A DNA stretch of 9,995 nucleotides from Devosia sp. (GCA_028290685.1 JAQGJI010000162.1:1-9995); one strand, 5' to 3'; shown: positions 1 to 5,516, numbered from the stretch's first letter. Notes: a model not told the origin generated them from the sequence alone. Program-made: numbers and translations.

Positions 1-43
1 GCTCGAAATCGGGATCGCCAAAAACAACGTCGTGTTGCGGCAT
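1..43 (-). CDS. 5' end of an unidentified gene leaving the window
   Basis: Only the first 14 codons are inside the window; the protein begins MPQHDVVFGDPDFE and runs off the left edge. The start is chosen because a strong GGAGG Shine-Dalgarno lies 5 nt upstream of this ATG. Two further in-frame ATGs upstream (at 55 and 61) have no comparable ribosome binding site. The gene follows the SPW-repeat gene on the same strand after about 100 bp and could be the last member of that transcript. Too little is visible to name a family. Confidence 0.4.
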   Translation of the reverse strand, partial: MPQHDVVFGDPDFE

Positions 44-143
44 GTGGTCCTCCATCCCCATGCACAATCCGGCGGTCGCGGCGTTTGATCCTGATGCTAA
101 ACCCGTGTGAATAACGCCGGAAAACCAGACGCCGCGCCGCCCC

Positions 144-494
144 CTATCGCACCTGGGATGGATGGCGCTGCGTGATCAGGGGAATGATGATTTCGCCTAC
201 CCCGATCACCACGTGCGGAAGCCAGACCCGGTCGGCAAAGCCGAACAACCATGGAGAGGCGGCCAGCAGCACGCCGCTGGCGACATCGAGCCCCAGATGG
301 ACCGGTACGGGGATCACCCTGAGCAGGCCCAGCTCATAATTGGTCAATGCGCTGTAGCCCAGCGCGCCCAGGCCCAAAATCATGGGCACCCATTGGGCCG
401 CCGTTCCATCGGCGAAGCCTAACAGGAACGGCGCCACAACAAGCAGGGCACCCACCACATAGTCGATGATGCCGTGGACCCGGGTTGAAATCAT
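144..494 (-). CDS. SPW-repeat family small integral membrane protein
   Basis: A 116-residue, almost wholly hydrophobic protein with about four membrane segments (roughly residues 11-27, 32-50, 62-80, 86-107). It is built from two internal repeats. Each has a Gly-rich helix followed by an SPW-like motif: APFLLGFAD at about 21-29 (degenerate) and ASPWLFGFAD at about 79-88 (canonical). This is the architecture of the SPW repeat family (PF03779), whose biochemical role is unknown. A GGGAG ribosome binding site sits 7 nt before the ATG. The gene starts about 50 bp after the stop codon of the 57-residue gene on the same strand, so the two are probably co-transcribed. Family assignment is from the visible motif and duplicated layout; any envelope-stress role is inferred from the neighbourhood only. 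Confidence 0.8.
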   Translation of the reverse strand: MISTRVHGIIDYVVGALLVVAPFLLGFADGTAAQWVPMILGLGALGYSALTNYELGLLRVIPVPVHLGLDVASGVLLAASPWLFGFADRVWLPHVVIGVGEIIIPLITQRHPSQVR

Positions 495-545
495 GAGTGT
501 TCTCCCGCTCTGTATCGCCCGGGCGCCACTGGGCTGAATAGGCCG

Positions 546-719
546 CTACTGGTTGTCCTGGGCGCCGGACTTTTCGTCCTTGCCGGCGGGCGGGGTCTGA
601 CCATTTTTCGGGGGGTTGTTCGTCGCTTCTCCGGGGGTGGTGCCCCAGTTGGTCCCGGGCGTTTGCCCGCCGCCGCTGACGTTTTTGAGCTGCTCCTGTT
701 GACGGTCGGTCTTGCTCAT
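546..719 (-). CDS. small disordered protein, 57 aa, unknown function
   Basis: This short gene is easily missed by annotation but has good translation signals: an AAAGGAG ribosome binding site 7 nt before the ATG, and a TAG stop after 57 codons. The product (MSKTDRQQEQ... to ...SGAQDNQ) is rich in Gly, Pro, Thr, Asn and Gln. It has no hydrophobic segment and almost no large aliphatic residues, so it is predicted to be intrinsically disordered and cytosolic. One Trp lies in a PGTNWGTTPGE stretch. It precedes the SPW-repeat gene by about 50 bp on the same strand, which suggests one transcript. I do not recognise a family. Codon use is like that of its neighbours. It could be a small hydrophilic stress protein, but that is inference. 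Confidence 0.6.
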   Translation of the reverse strand: MSKTDRQQEQLKNVSGGGQTPGTNWGTTPGEATNNPPKNGQTPPAGKDEKSGAQDNQ

Positions 720-746
720 CTGTCGTCTCCTTTGTTGGAGATGGAT

Positions 747-771
747 AACACGCCGCGTCCGTTTGGGTTGC
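747..771 (-). promoter_or_regulatory. weak candidate EcfG-like promoter for the 57-aa/SPW genes
   Basis: On the minus strand the sequence reads GCAAC-N16-TGTT, one mismatch in each box from the EcfG consensus GGAAC-N16/17-CGTT. Its position is good: the -10-like box lies 27 nt before the ATG of the 57-residue gene, leaving a short leader that contains the ribosome binding site. Two mismatches in GC-rich DNA can easily arise by chance, so this is a candidate only. Confidence 0.25.
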
Positions 772-884
772 AGGCAAGCTAATGCTGCAACTGATCCGCA
801 GTCCAGCGCATTGCAGACAGAGCACTGGTTGCGGCGTTAGCGCTGTCCCCCACCTAACCAACATGACCCAGATGATGCGGTAAA

Positions 885-1109
885 ATGACCTTAGCTTATC
901 GAGTGGTGAACTTGCGTGTCGATCCCAGCACCGCGGCGGAATTTATCATCGAAGGTGCCCGAACGCCCGAAGATGCAGCCCGCGAGGCTTTGGGGCTCCG
1001 CCTGATCAGGAGCGGCAGCAAGCGAGACCTTGCGGCCCGTGTCTACTGGCAGCATGTCGGCCAGCCGCTCAACATGGTGCGCCTCTATACCAAGGTCACC
1101 GACCGCTGA
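885..1109 (+). CDS. small conserved-looking protein, 74 aa, unknown function
   Basis: The product MTLAYRVVNLRVDPSTAAEF... ends in MVRLYTKVTDR. It has alternating strand/helix character: an N-terminal beta strand (YRVVNLRVD, 5-13), a helix with TPEDAAREALGL (about 27-38), then strands LRLIRSG and ARVYW, and a C-terminal strand VRLYTKV. It looks like a compact folded alpha/beta domain with no signal peptide or membrane segment. I do not recognise a named family. The ATG at 885 has no clear Shine-Dalgarno; a GTG a few codons downstream is the alternative start. The gene is divergent from the 57-residue gene and stands alone on the plus strand. Coding reality rests on the folded-domain composition and ordinary codon use. 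Confidence 0.6.
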   Translation: MTLAYRVVNLRVDPSTAAEFIIEGARTPEDAAREALGLRLIRSGSKRDLAARVYWQHVGQPLNMVRLYTKVTDR

Positions 1110-1426
1110 GCCTTGCGCGCAGCGTCTCCAGCGCCGTCGCACGGCAGCGCGAAACGCCAGGCATCCCTGCTGCCGCTGACAAGCCAAACCCACATCTGCG
1201 GCCAAACCACAGCATCGTGTGACCTATCATGGGTTATGATCGAGCCATCTGCACTCGGTTGCCGAACCCGCCCATGACCTCGAAGTGCTGCGCGCCCGGG
1301 CAGCATTGCGCGCAACCTCTTGGGGTGGTCGGCATTGACATGGCAGCGACCCCGAGGGCCTGGACCGTGGCCGTCCAACACGCGGTCGCCCGCCAAACCA
1401 GGCCAGGTCAGAAAGGTTGTGCAAAA
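1110..1426 (+). other. 317-bp gap, no gene recognised
   Basis: The stretch between the 74-residue gene and the ATGA-coupled pair holds no convincing ORF in any frame. Reading the next gene back to an in-frame ATG at 1229 gives a Cys/Pro/Arg-rich stretch without protein-like character. A TTGACA at 1335-1340 has no -10 partner at 17 bp. A GGACC-N16-CGGT at 1362-1386 resembles an EcfG promoter with one mismatch per box and is suitably placed for the gene at 1427, but is weak. A short GCCGT-CGC-ACGGC hairpin lies about 1130-1142 without a T-tract. Confidence 0.5.
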
Positions 1427-1636
1427 ATGGCACGTGAAGGGCTCCCCAGCGGCAAGGGCACATCGCCTCATCTGGACGTAGCCGATCCTCATCCGTCCGC
1501 CGAAGAGGATTATGACAAGATCCCCCATCCCGGTGGAGCAAATCCGCCCGACGCCCATGAGATTGGCCCCAACAGCTATGCCCACAACGGCAAGGCACCA
1601 CCTCGCCCCCAGAGCAAAGGTTCAAAGCCCAAATGA
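1427..1636 (+). CDS. small disordered His/Pro-rich protein, 69 aa
   Basis: The product begins MAREGLPSGKGTSPHLDV and ends RPQSKGSKPK. It is rich in Pro, His, Asp, Gly and Lys, has no hydrophobic core, and is probably disordered. An in-frame ATG exists at 1229, but the added 66 residues are Cys/Pro/Arg-rich and lack protein-like character. The start at 1427 is chosen because composition changes there and an AAAGG lies 10 nt upstream. The stop codon overlaps the next start as ATGA (1633-1636), so the pair is translationally coupled and probably acts together. I recognise no family. Being paired with a ribbon-helix-helix-like protein, it could be an interaction partner of it, but a classical toxin is unlikely given the lack of a folded domain. 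Confidence 0.55.
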   Translation: MAREGLPSGKGTSPHLDVADPHPSAEEDYDKIPHPGGANPPDAHEIGPNSYAHNGKAPPRPQSKGSKPK

Positions 1637-1842
1637 TCTCGGTCAAGCTCGATGATGAACTCCTGGACGGCATCGAAGGGTTCATCGCCGACCGCGACGA
1701 ACTACCCAGGGGCCGGATGAGCTTTGATGACGCCATCAATGTCATCGTGCGGGACTGGCTGATGGGGCAGGGCTATATCGAGCTCCCCGGCGACACGGAT
1801 CCCATTACCCCTGCGCTCGAAGCCGCCATGGTCCCGAAATAA
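1633..1842 (+). CDS. small protein with ribbon-helix-helix-like pattern, 69 aa
   Basis: The 69-residue product starts MISVKLDDELLDGIEGFIAD. The order is a short beta strand (2-6), helix A (7-19), a loop containing DRDELPRGRM, and helix B (SFDDAINVIVRDWLMGQGY, about 30-48). This is the layout of a CopG/Arc-type ribbon-helix-helix dimeric DNA-binding protein, although the inter-helix loop is longer than usual. The C-terminal about 20 residues are Pro/Thr-rich. Translation is coupled to the upstream disordered protein through the ATGA overlap. It ends 11 bp from the convergent yihY stop codon, so both transcripts must terminate within each other. A regulatory or antitoxin-like role is an inference from the fold pattern; no toxin gene is adjacent. 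Confidence 0.65.
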   Translation: MISVKLDDELLDGIEGFIADRDELPRGRMSFDDAINVIVRDWLMGQGYIELPGDTDPITPALEAAMVPK

Positions 1843-1853
1843 CTCACCAGCGC

Positions 1854-2972
1854 TCAGCGTTTACGGCGGTCCGCCCATCTGAGCAGAAGCGCTGCCGGCG
1901 CCGCAAAGACCAGTGCGCTGAGCGAAAACTGCTTGCGCTGGGGTTTTGGGGCAAGCTCGGCCGCGGTTTGGTGTTCCACCTTGTCGCGCTCCAAGGGCCA
2001 AACCCGTCCAACATTGTCGGCCATATGGGCGCCCCGTTCACCCAGTGGCTGCTCTTCTCCGGTCGTTGAATCCTCGGCAGTCTGGTGCTCGATCTCGGAA
2101 TTGAGTTCCGCCCCGATCAGCACCAGGGTCGTGGAAATCCACAGCCAGGTCATCAGCCCGATCACCGCCCCCAACGAGCCGTAGGTCGCGGTGTTGTCGT
2201 TGAAGTTGGTGACATACCAGGAAAATGCCACCGAGGTCAGACCCAGCGCCAGGACGGCAAAGATAGCCCCTGGCGTGATCCACCGCCATTTGGCCTGCTG
2301 GCGGCTGGCGCCCCAGCGGTAGAGGGCGGCGATGCCAAGGGAAAGCACACCCAGCATGGCCAGGTAGCTGAAGACCCGTATCGTCCACTGCAAGCCCTCG
2401 CCGCCGGGCAGGTACTGCAAAAGCACCGGAACCAGCAGCACCACGCTCAATACCAGGACGGCCGCGATCGCCCCGCCGAACGTGAACAGCAGGGCAAGCC
2501 CGTTGAACACAACAAAGGAGCGCCGTTCCTGCTCGTGGTAGGCAACGTTCATGGCCTCGAACATGGCCTTGACGCCGGCGCTGGCACTCCACAGCGCGAT
2601 GGCGAGGGAAACGATCAACGTAGCACCCAGCGTGTCAGTGCTTTTTGCCGTCAGCCGGGTCAGCTGGTCCCGCAAGATCTCCAGGCCCCCCGGAGGCACC
2701 AGCCCGGAGAGCAGCTGGATGTGGTCCAGAACGCTTGAGCGGTCGTTGAACAGCCCGTAAATCGAGACAAATGCCGACAGGGTCGGCACCAGGGCGAGCA
2801 GCAGGTAAAACGTGACGCCGGCAGCGGTGAGCAGGGTATGATCCTGCGTAATGCCCCGGTAAAGCCGCCAGAGGATGTCTTTCCATCCTGACGGCGGGAT
2901 CTTGGTCGGTGCATCCGCCTGGCGCCCGCGTCCCCGCTGGCGAGCATAGATTTCGTTGGTATCGGTGCTCAT
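1854..2972 (-). CDS. yihY: YihY/BrkB-family inner membrane protein
   Basis: A 372-residue integral membrane protein of the YihY/virulence factor BrkB family (PF03631; older databases call it 'ribonuclease BN', which is not supported for this family). About six membrane helices are visible (roughly 47-72, 117-140, 156-185, 198-218, 230-253, 262-292). They include the family hallmarks DHTLLTAAGVTFYLLLALVP near residues 44-63 and TATYGSLGAVIGLMTWLWIS near 261-280. The family's molecular function is unsettled. After the core there is a hydrophilic linker (about 293-348) and an extra C-terminal hydrophobic segment (LSALVFAAPAALLLRW, 351-366) ending in a basic patch. The start codon lies 11 nt after the U-tract of a terminator and has only a poor GGG-type ribosome binding site. 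Expression may depend on read-through from the stress operon or on an unseen promoter. Confidence 0.9.
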   Translation of the reverse strand: MSTDTNEIYARQRGRGRQADAPTKIPPSGWKDILWRLYRGITQDHTLLTAAGVTFYLLLALVPTLSAFVSIYGLFNDRSSVLDHIQLLSGLVPPGGLEILRDQLTRLTAKSTDTLGATLIVSLAIALWSASAGVKAMFEAMNVAYHEQERRSFVVFNGLALLFTFGGAIAAVLVLSVVLLVPVLLQYLPGGEGLQWTIRVFSYLAMLGVLSLGIAALYRWGASRQQAKWRWITPGAIFAVLALGLTSVAFSWYVTNFNDNTATYGSLGAVIGLMTWLWISTTLVLIGAELNSEIEHQTAEDSTTGEEQPLGERGAHMADNVGRVWPLERDKVEHQTAAELAPKPQRKQFSLSALVFAAPAALLLRWADRRKR

Positions 2973-2983
2973 CGGGCTTACCC

Positions 2984-3014
2984 AAACAAAAAACGGGAGG
3001 CGCTAGCCTCCCGT
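2984..3014 (-). terminator. intrinsic terminator of the stress operon
   Basis: The sequence contains a perfect 9-bp GC-rich inverted repeat (ACGGGAGGC / GCCTCCCGT, arms 2993-3001 and 3006-3014) with a 4-nt loop. On the minus strand it is followed at once by TTTTTT, then G and TTT. That is a canonical Rho-independent terminator for transcription coming from 5435 toward 3029. It begins 15 nt beyond the DUF3618 stop codon and its T-tract ends 11 nt before the yihY ATG. Confidence 0.9.
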
Positions 3015-3028
3015 CGTGAACATGCGCC

Positions 3029-4111
3029 CTAATGAGCAATGCCTGAGCTTGGGCTTCCGCCCGAGCCGCTGCTGGTCAGGCCATCCTTGGCCTTGTGGTA
3101 GATGTCGCCGGCCTTGCTGCTGGCGGTTTCATAAAGCTCGGTGGCTTTTTCCTTGCCCTGATCGTAGAGCCCGGCAGCCTGTTCGCTGGCCATGCCTTTC
3201 ACACTGTCGGCAGCTTCGCCCATCAGTGCGTCTTCCTGGTCGGTGTGGGGCAGGGTGGACCCCAGAGCCGCCCCGAGGGCAAAGGCAAGGGCACCGCCCA
3301 CCAAGGGCTGATCCCGGAACTGGGTCATCAGGGTCTGGTTGAGGCTGCCCATATGGTGCTGCACCGCGGCACCGGCTCTGCCCGCCTGATGGCGGCCACT
3401 GCCTGCTGTGCTGCTGACGGCATCGCGGGCATCGTGCATTTTTTCGCGCGCCATGCGCCAGGTATGGGAAGCCCAGTTGGTCGCTTCTTCGAGCAGGTTG
3501 CCCGCTTCATCGCGAATCTGCTCGATACGGCCACCTGCACTATCGGTGAACCCGCGGAAGCGGTTGCCCGCATCGTCCATGAAGTGACCTGCACGGCGCC
3601 CGTGCGTGTCGGTGGCTGCACGGAATTTCTTGCCTGCGTCGTCCACGAAATGGCTGAAGCGGCCGCCTTTTTCGTCGGTGGAATAGCCGGTGCGACGGAT
3701 CGAGCCAGATACGGACGTTACGGGATATTCCACATCGTCATAGTCGTAATCGGTGTAGTCGTAGTCATCGGCGCCGCCGGTATAGCCACGGTTGGCGTTG
3801 ATGGTATCGTCCCATTGACGGTCCGAATAAGCGCGCGAGCCGTTGGACGAGCCATTGGCTGGCTTGGCCATCAGCCAGGCCAGGCTAACGCCCAGCAAGG
3901 CCACTGGCAGCGGATTGGCGGTTACCTGGCGCTGCAGCGTCGACACGAATTCGCCGCCGCCGCCCTTGGTATAGGCCAGCAACTCATCGACCATCTGTCC
4001 AGGCGACAATTTCTGCTGGATCTGGTCGATCGTGTCCTCGACCTTGGTGCGCTGCATTTCGATTTCGCGCTGAAGTTCAGCTGCGCTTTTATGGTCGCTG
4101 TCGTAAGCCAT
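3029..4111 (-). CDS. DUF3618 membrane-associated protein with 11-residue repeats
   Basis: A 360-residue protein. Residues about 8-50 match the DUF3618 pattern (SAAELQREIEMQRTKVEDTI, then DQIQQKLSPGQMVDELL). A hydrophobic helix follows (NPLPVALLGVSLAWLMA, 66-82), then an Asp/Tyr tract (about 115-129). Eight consecutive 11-residue units occupy 145-232 (for example VDDAGKKFRAA, MDDAGNRFRGF, RDEAGNLLEEA). A second hydrophobic glycine-zipper-like segment lies at about 268-287 (QPLVGGALAFALGAALGSTL). A LEA-like Ala/Lys/Glu helix fills 295-345. It is the last gene of the operon; its start overlaps the holin-gene stop as TAATG, and an AAGGAG 8 nt upstream lies inside the last holin codons. DUF3618 proteins have no proven biochemical role; membrane-surface stress protection is inferred from repeats and promoter. 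Confidence 0.85.
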   Translation of the reverse strand: MAYDSDHKSAAELQREIEMQRTKVEDTIDQIQQKLSPGQMVDELLAYTKGGGGEFVSTLQRQVTANPLPVALLGVSLAWLMAKPANGSSNGSRAYSDRQWDDTINANRGYTGGADDYDYTDYDYDDVEYPVTSVSGSIRRTGYSTDEKGGRFSHFVDDAGKKFRAATDTHGRRAGHFMDDAGNRFRGFTDSAGGRIEQIRDEAGNLLEEATNWASHTWRMAREKMHDARDAVSSTAGSGRHQAGRAGAAVQHHMGSLNQTLMTQFRDQPLVGGALAFALGAALGSTLPHTDQEDALMGEAADSVKGMASEQAAGLYDQGKEKATELYETASSKAGDIYHKAKDGLTSSGSGGSPSSGIAH

Positions 4112-4530
4112 TAGAGCCTCTCCTTAACAATGTCGGCATCGCGGCTAAGGGATGCGGTGGTGCGGTTGAGATTGAGATTGCTCGCCTTGAGGGTGCTGAG
4201 GCCCTTCTTGATGAACACATAGGCAATGATGCCAACCACGATGGTCACGATGCCCGCAGCGATTGCGTTGGACATGGCGGGGTCCATGCCCTGGTTGATG
4301 AAAAACGAAGCCAGCAGCGATACGATGGCACTCAGCAGGACGCCGAGCGCACCGAGTGCAAGGACCGCCCCGATCGCCAGGGAAACGATGCCCCCGACGG
4401 TCTCGGAAATCTTCTCCGATGCCTCGGCCTTGGCGAGCTGGATTTCCTTGCGGAACAGGCCCGAGATATCGTTGGCAAGTCCACCCAGCAGTTCGGCCAG
4501 TGGCCGGCCTTCATTAACCTGCGACATCAT
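4111..4530 (-). CDS. phage holin-like (DUF1469 / holin 3_6 family) membrane protein
   Basis: A 139-residue protein with an amphipathic N-terminal helix (LAELLGGLANDISGLFRKEI, then QLAKAEASEKISETVGG). It has two long membrane helices (about 46-77 and 88-109, the second ending in FIKKGL) and a short polar tail. This is the pattern of the Phage_holin_3_6/DUF1469 family (PF07332), which is common in chromosomal stress operons and is not evidence of a prophage; no phage genes are nearby. The gene overlaps the upstream stop as ATGA (4527-4530) and the downstream start as TAATG, so all three operon proteins are translationally coupled. Two consecutive ATGs open the gene; GGGAG lies 4 nt from the first and 7 nt from the second, so the second may be the real start. 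Confidence 0.85.
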   Translation of the reverse strand: MMSQVNEGRPLAELLGGLANDISGLFRKEIQLAKAEASEKISETVGGIVSLAIGAVLALGALGVLLSAIVSLLASFFINQGMDPAMSNAIAAGIVTIVVGIIAYVFIKKGLSTLKASNLNLNRTTASLSRDADIVKERL

Positions 4531-5435
4531 TCATCTCCCGACAGATTCGAGCGGGTCCCGTAAGTGTTTGATGTGCCTGACCCGGTGCCCGTCCCCGAGC
4601 TCGAGCCAAGGCCCGACGAAGAGCTCGAGCCAAGGCCGGACGAGGAGCCGGAGCCAAGGCCGGATGAGGCGCTCGAACCAATCCCGGAAGAAGAGCTCGA
4701 TCCAATGCCCGGGGAGGAGCTTGATCCCAGACCCGACGAGGAAGCCGTTCCCGGGCCGGTCCCGGCGCCTGTGCCCGATCCCGCTGCCGAACCCGACCCG
4801 TAGGTGCTGGTTGCACCAGGCCGGTAGCTGCTGCCGGAGGATGCTCCGGTGCCATAAGCGGTGGAGTTACCGGTATAGTTGTTGGACTGGCTGCCCGAAA
4901 ACTGGCCGGCCGACCCGGCAGCGCTGTCCCGGCGGTGCGCCGATGCCATGGCGAACCGGCTGGCAACAAACCCGGCCAGGGCGGCCGCGCCCAGGAAGGC
5001 GAGTGGTTGACTGCGGCCAAAGCTTTGCGCCATGCCCATCAGGTCGTCGACGTCCTTGTTTTGGACAGTGGTGCCAAACTTGGTCAGACCCGATGCGAGA
5101 TCGCGGGCGTAGCGTGCCACCATCTGCTGGTCGTTGCTGTCCAGTTCTTCGGCGACTTTGCTGATCGCGGAGGCAACGCCGGTGATCTGACCGGCCGCCA
5201 GATCCTTCTGTTCGGACGCAAAGGATTTTGCCTTGTCCGTTACCTGGTGGATCTGCTCGCCTGCCTGCTGCTTGAGGTGGGCAACATCGCCGGCAGCCTT
5301 CTGGGCAATTGCCTCCAGATCGCGCTTGGCGGTTTCAGCGGCGCTGCCCAGATCCTCTTTGGCGCGGTCCTGGATTGGCGAGGTGGTGGTGCCAGTGCTG
5401 GTGCCTGGCAAGTTCATGGAATCGTCGGTGCTCAT
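4527..5435 (-). CDS. single-TM protein with Ser/Gly repeat tail (nutrient-deprivation-induced-like)
   Basis: A 302-residue protein, first in the operon. Residues 22-140 are helical and LEA-like, with an AAETAKRDLEAIAQKAAGDV segment and a FASEQKDLAAGQITGVASAI segment. One membrane helix follows at about 144-163 (QPLAFLGAAALAGFVASRFA). Residues 171-302 are a low-complexity Gly/Ser/Thr/Tyr tail that includes six 8-residue G[L/I]GSSSSS-type units. From memory, the helical part resembles rhizobial proteins annotated 'nutrient deprivation-induced protein'; this was not searched. The start at 5435 is chosen because GGAGG lies 9 nt upstream; an in-frame ATG at 5492 falls inside the promoter -10 box and cannot be on that transcript. 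The single membrane segment would put tail and helical part on opposite sides of the inner membrane. Confidence 0.8.
   Translation of the reverse strand: MSTDDSMNLPGTSTGTTTSPIQDRAKEDLGSAAETAKRDLEAIAQKAAGDVAHLKQQAGEQIHQVTDKAKSFASEQKDLAAGQITGVASAISKVAEELDSNDQQMVARYARDLASGLTKFGTTVQNKDVDDLMGMAQSFGRSQPLAFLGAAALAGFVASRFAMASAHRRDSAAGSAGQFSGSQSNNYTGNSTAYGTGASSGSSYRPGATSTYGSGSAAGSGTGAGTGPGTASSSGLGSSSSPGIGSSSSSGIGSSASSGLGSGSSSGLGSSSSSGLGSSSGTGTGSGTSNTYGTRSNLSGDE
4597..4740 (-). repeat. six tandem 24-bp units inside the Ser/Gly tail
   Basis: Six adjoining units start at 4597, 4621, 4645, 4669, 4693 and 4717, each 24 bp. On the plus strand they follow the pattern GAGCTCGAGCCAAGGCCGGA plus four bases, with substitutions mostly silent or conservative. 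On the coding (minus) strand each encodes G[L/I]G followed by five mostly Ser residues. The unit length is a multiple of three, so gain or loss of copies keeps the reading frame. Confidence 0.9.
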
Positions 5436-5466
5436 CTGGAAGTTCCTCCAAGGCGTATGAACTACC

Positions 5467-5480
5467 CTTGCAGTTGCAAG
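5467..5480. promoter_or_regulatory. 14-bp palindrome just downstream of the EcfG-type promoter
   Basis: The sequence CTTGCA-GT-TGCAAG is a perfect 6-bp inverted repeat with a 2-bp centre. It would lie at about +4 to +17 relative to a start site placed 7 nt after the -10 box. The 2-nt loop cannot form a stable RNA hairpin, so if functional it is more likely a dimeric regulator's operator. No regulator is identified. Confidence 0.35.
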
Positions 5481-5484
5481 TTGC

Positions 5485-5507
5485 GGGCCCAACGGCCACG
5501 TGGGCCC
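5485..5507. promoter_or_regulatory. 23-bp dyad overlapping the -10 box and spacer
   Basis: The sequence is GGGCCCA-N9-TGGGCCC, with perfect 7-bp arms at 5485-5491 and 5501-5507. An 8-bp palindrome CCACGTGG (5496-5503) sits inside it. It covers the -10 box and half of the spacer of the stress promoter, a position suited to a repressor or co-regulator. It may also be a chance product of GC-rich DNA. Confidence 0.35.
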
Positions 5508-5516
5508 CTAAGTTCC
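5491..5516 (-). promoter_or_regulatory. EcfG-type general stress response promoter
   Basis: On the minus strand the sequence reads GGAAC (5516-5512), 17 nt, then CGTT (5494-5491). This is an exact match to the known alphaproteobacterial EcfG (sigma-E4/RpoE-type general stress sigma factor) consensus GGAAC-N16/17-CGTT. It lies 55 nt upstream of the ATG at 5435 with a GGAGG ribosome binding site between them, so it should drive the three-gene operon 5435-3029. Activity is therefore expected on starvation, osmotic or oxidative stress through the PhyR-NepR-EcfG cascade. The motif is seen directly; regulation is from established knowledge of that system. Confidence 0.85.

Noticed and set aside
1335..1363. 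TTGACA as a sigma-70 -35 box
   Set aside because: The hexamer at 17-bp spacing is GCCTGG, with no similarity to a -10 box.
1362..1386. GGACC-N16-CGGT as an EcfG promoter
   Set aside because: One mismatch in each short box is expected often by chance in GC-rich DNA; kept only as a note.
1229..1426. Upstream start (1229) for the 69-residue disordered protein
   Set aside because: The added 66 residues are Cys/Pro/Arg-rich and unlike the rest; composition changes at the ATG at 1427.
3095..4114. Plus-strand ORF (339 codons) opposite the DUF3618 gene
   Set aside because: The minus strand carries the DUF3618 domain, repeats, coupling and terminator; the plus frame is a shadow despite its hydrophobic look.
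4111..4530. Prophage remnant because of the holin-like gene
   Set aside because: No endolysin, tail, integrase or att sites nearby; this holin-like family is common in chromosomal stress operons.
4597..4740. CRISPR-like array
   Set aside because: The units are directly adjoining, with no spacers, and in frame with a coding gene.
4564..4803. Plus-strand Pro/Glu/Asp repeat ORF (79 codons)
   Set aside because: It is the reverse complement of the Ser/Gly repeat tail; the striking composition follows from the 24-bp repeat.
5436..5492. ATG at 5492 as the start of the Ser/Gly-tail protein
   Set aside because: It lies in the EcfG -10 box, so it would not be on the mRNA; the ATG at 5435 has GGAGG.
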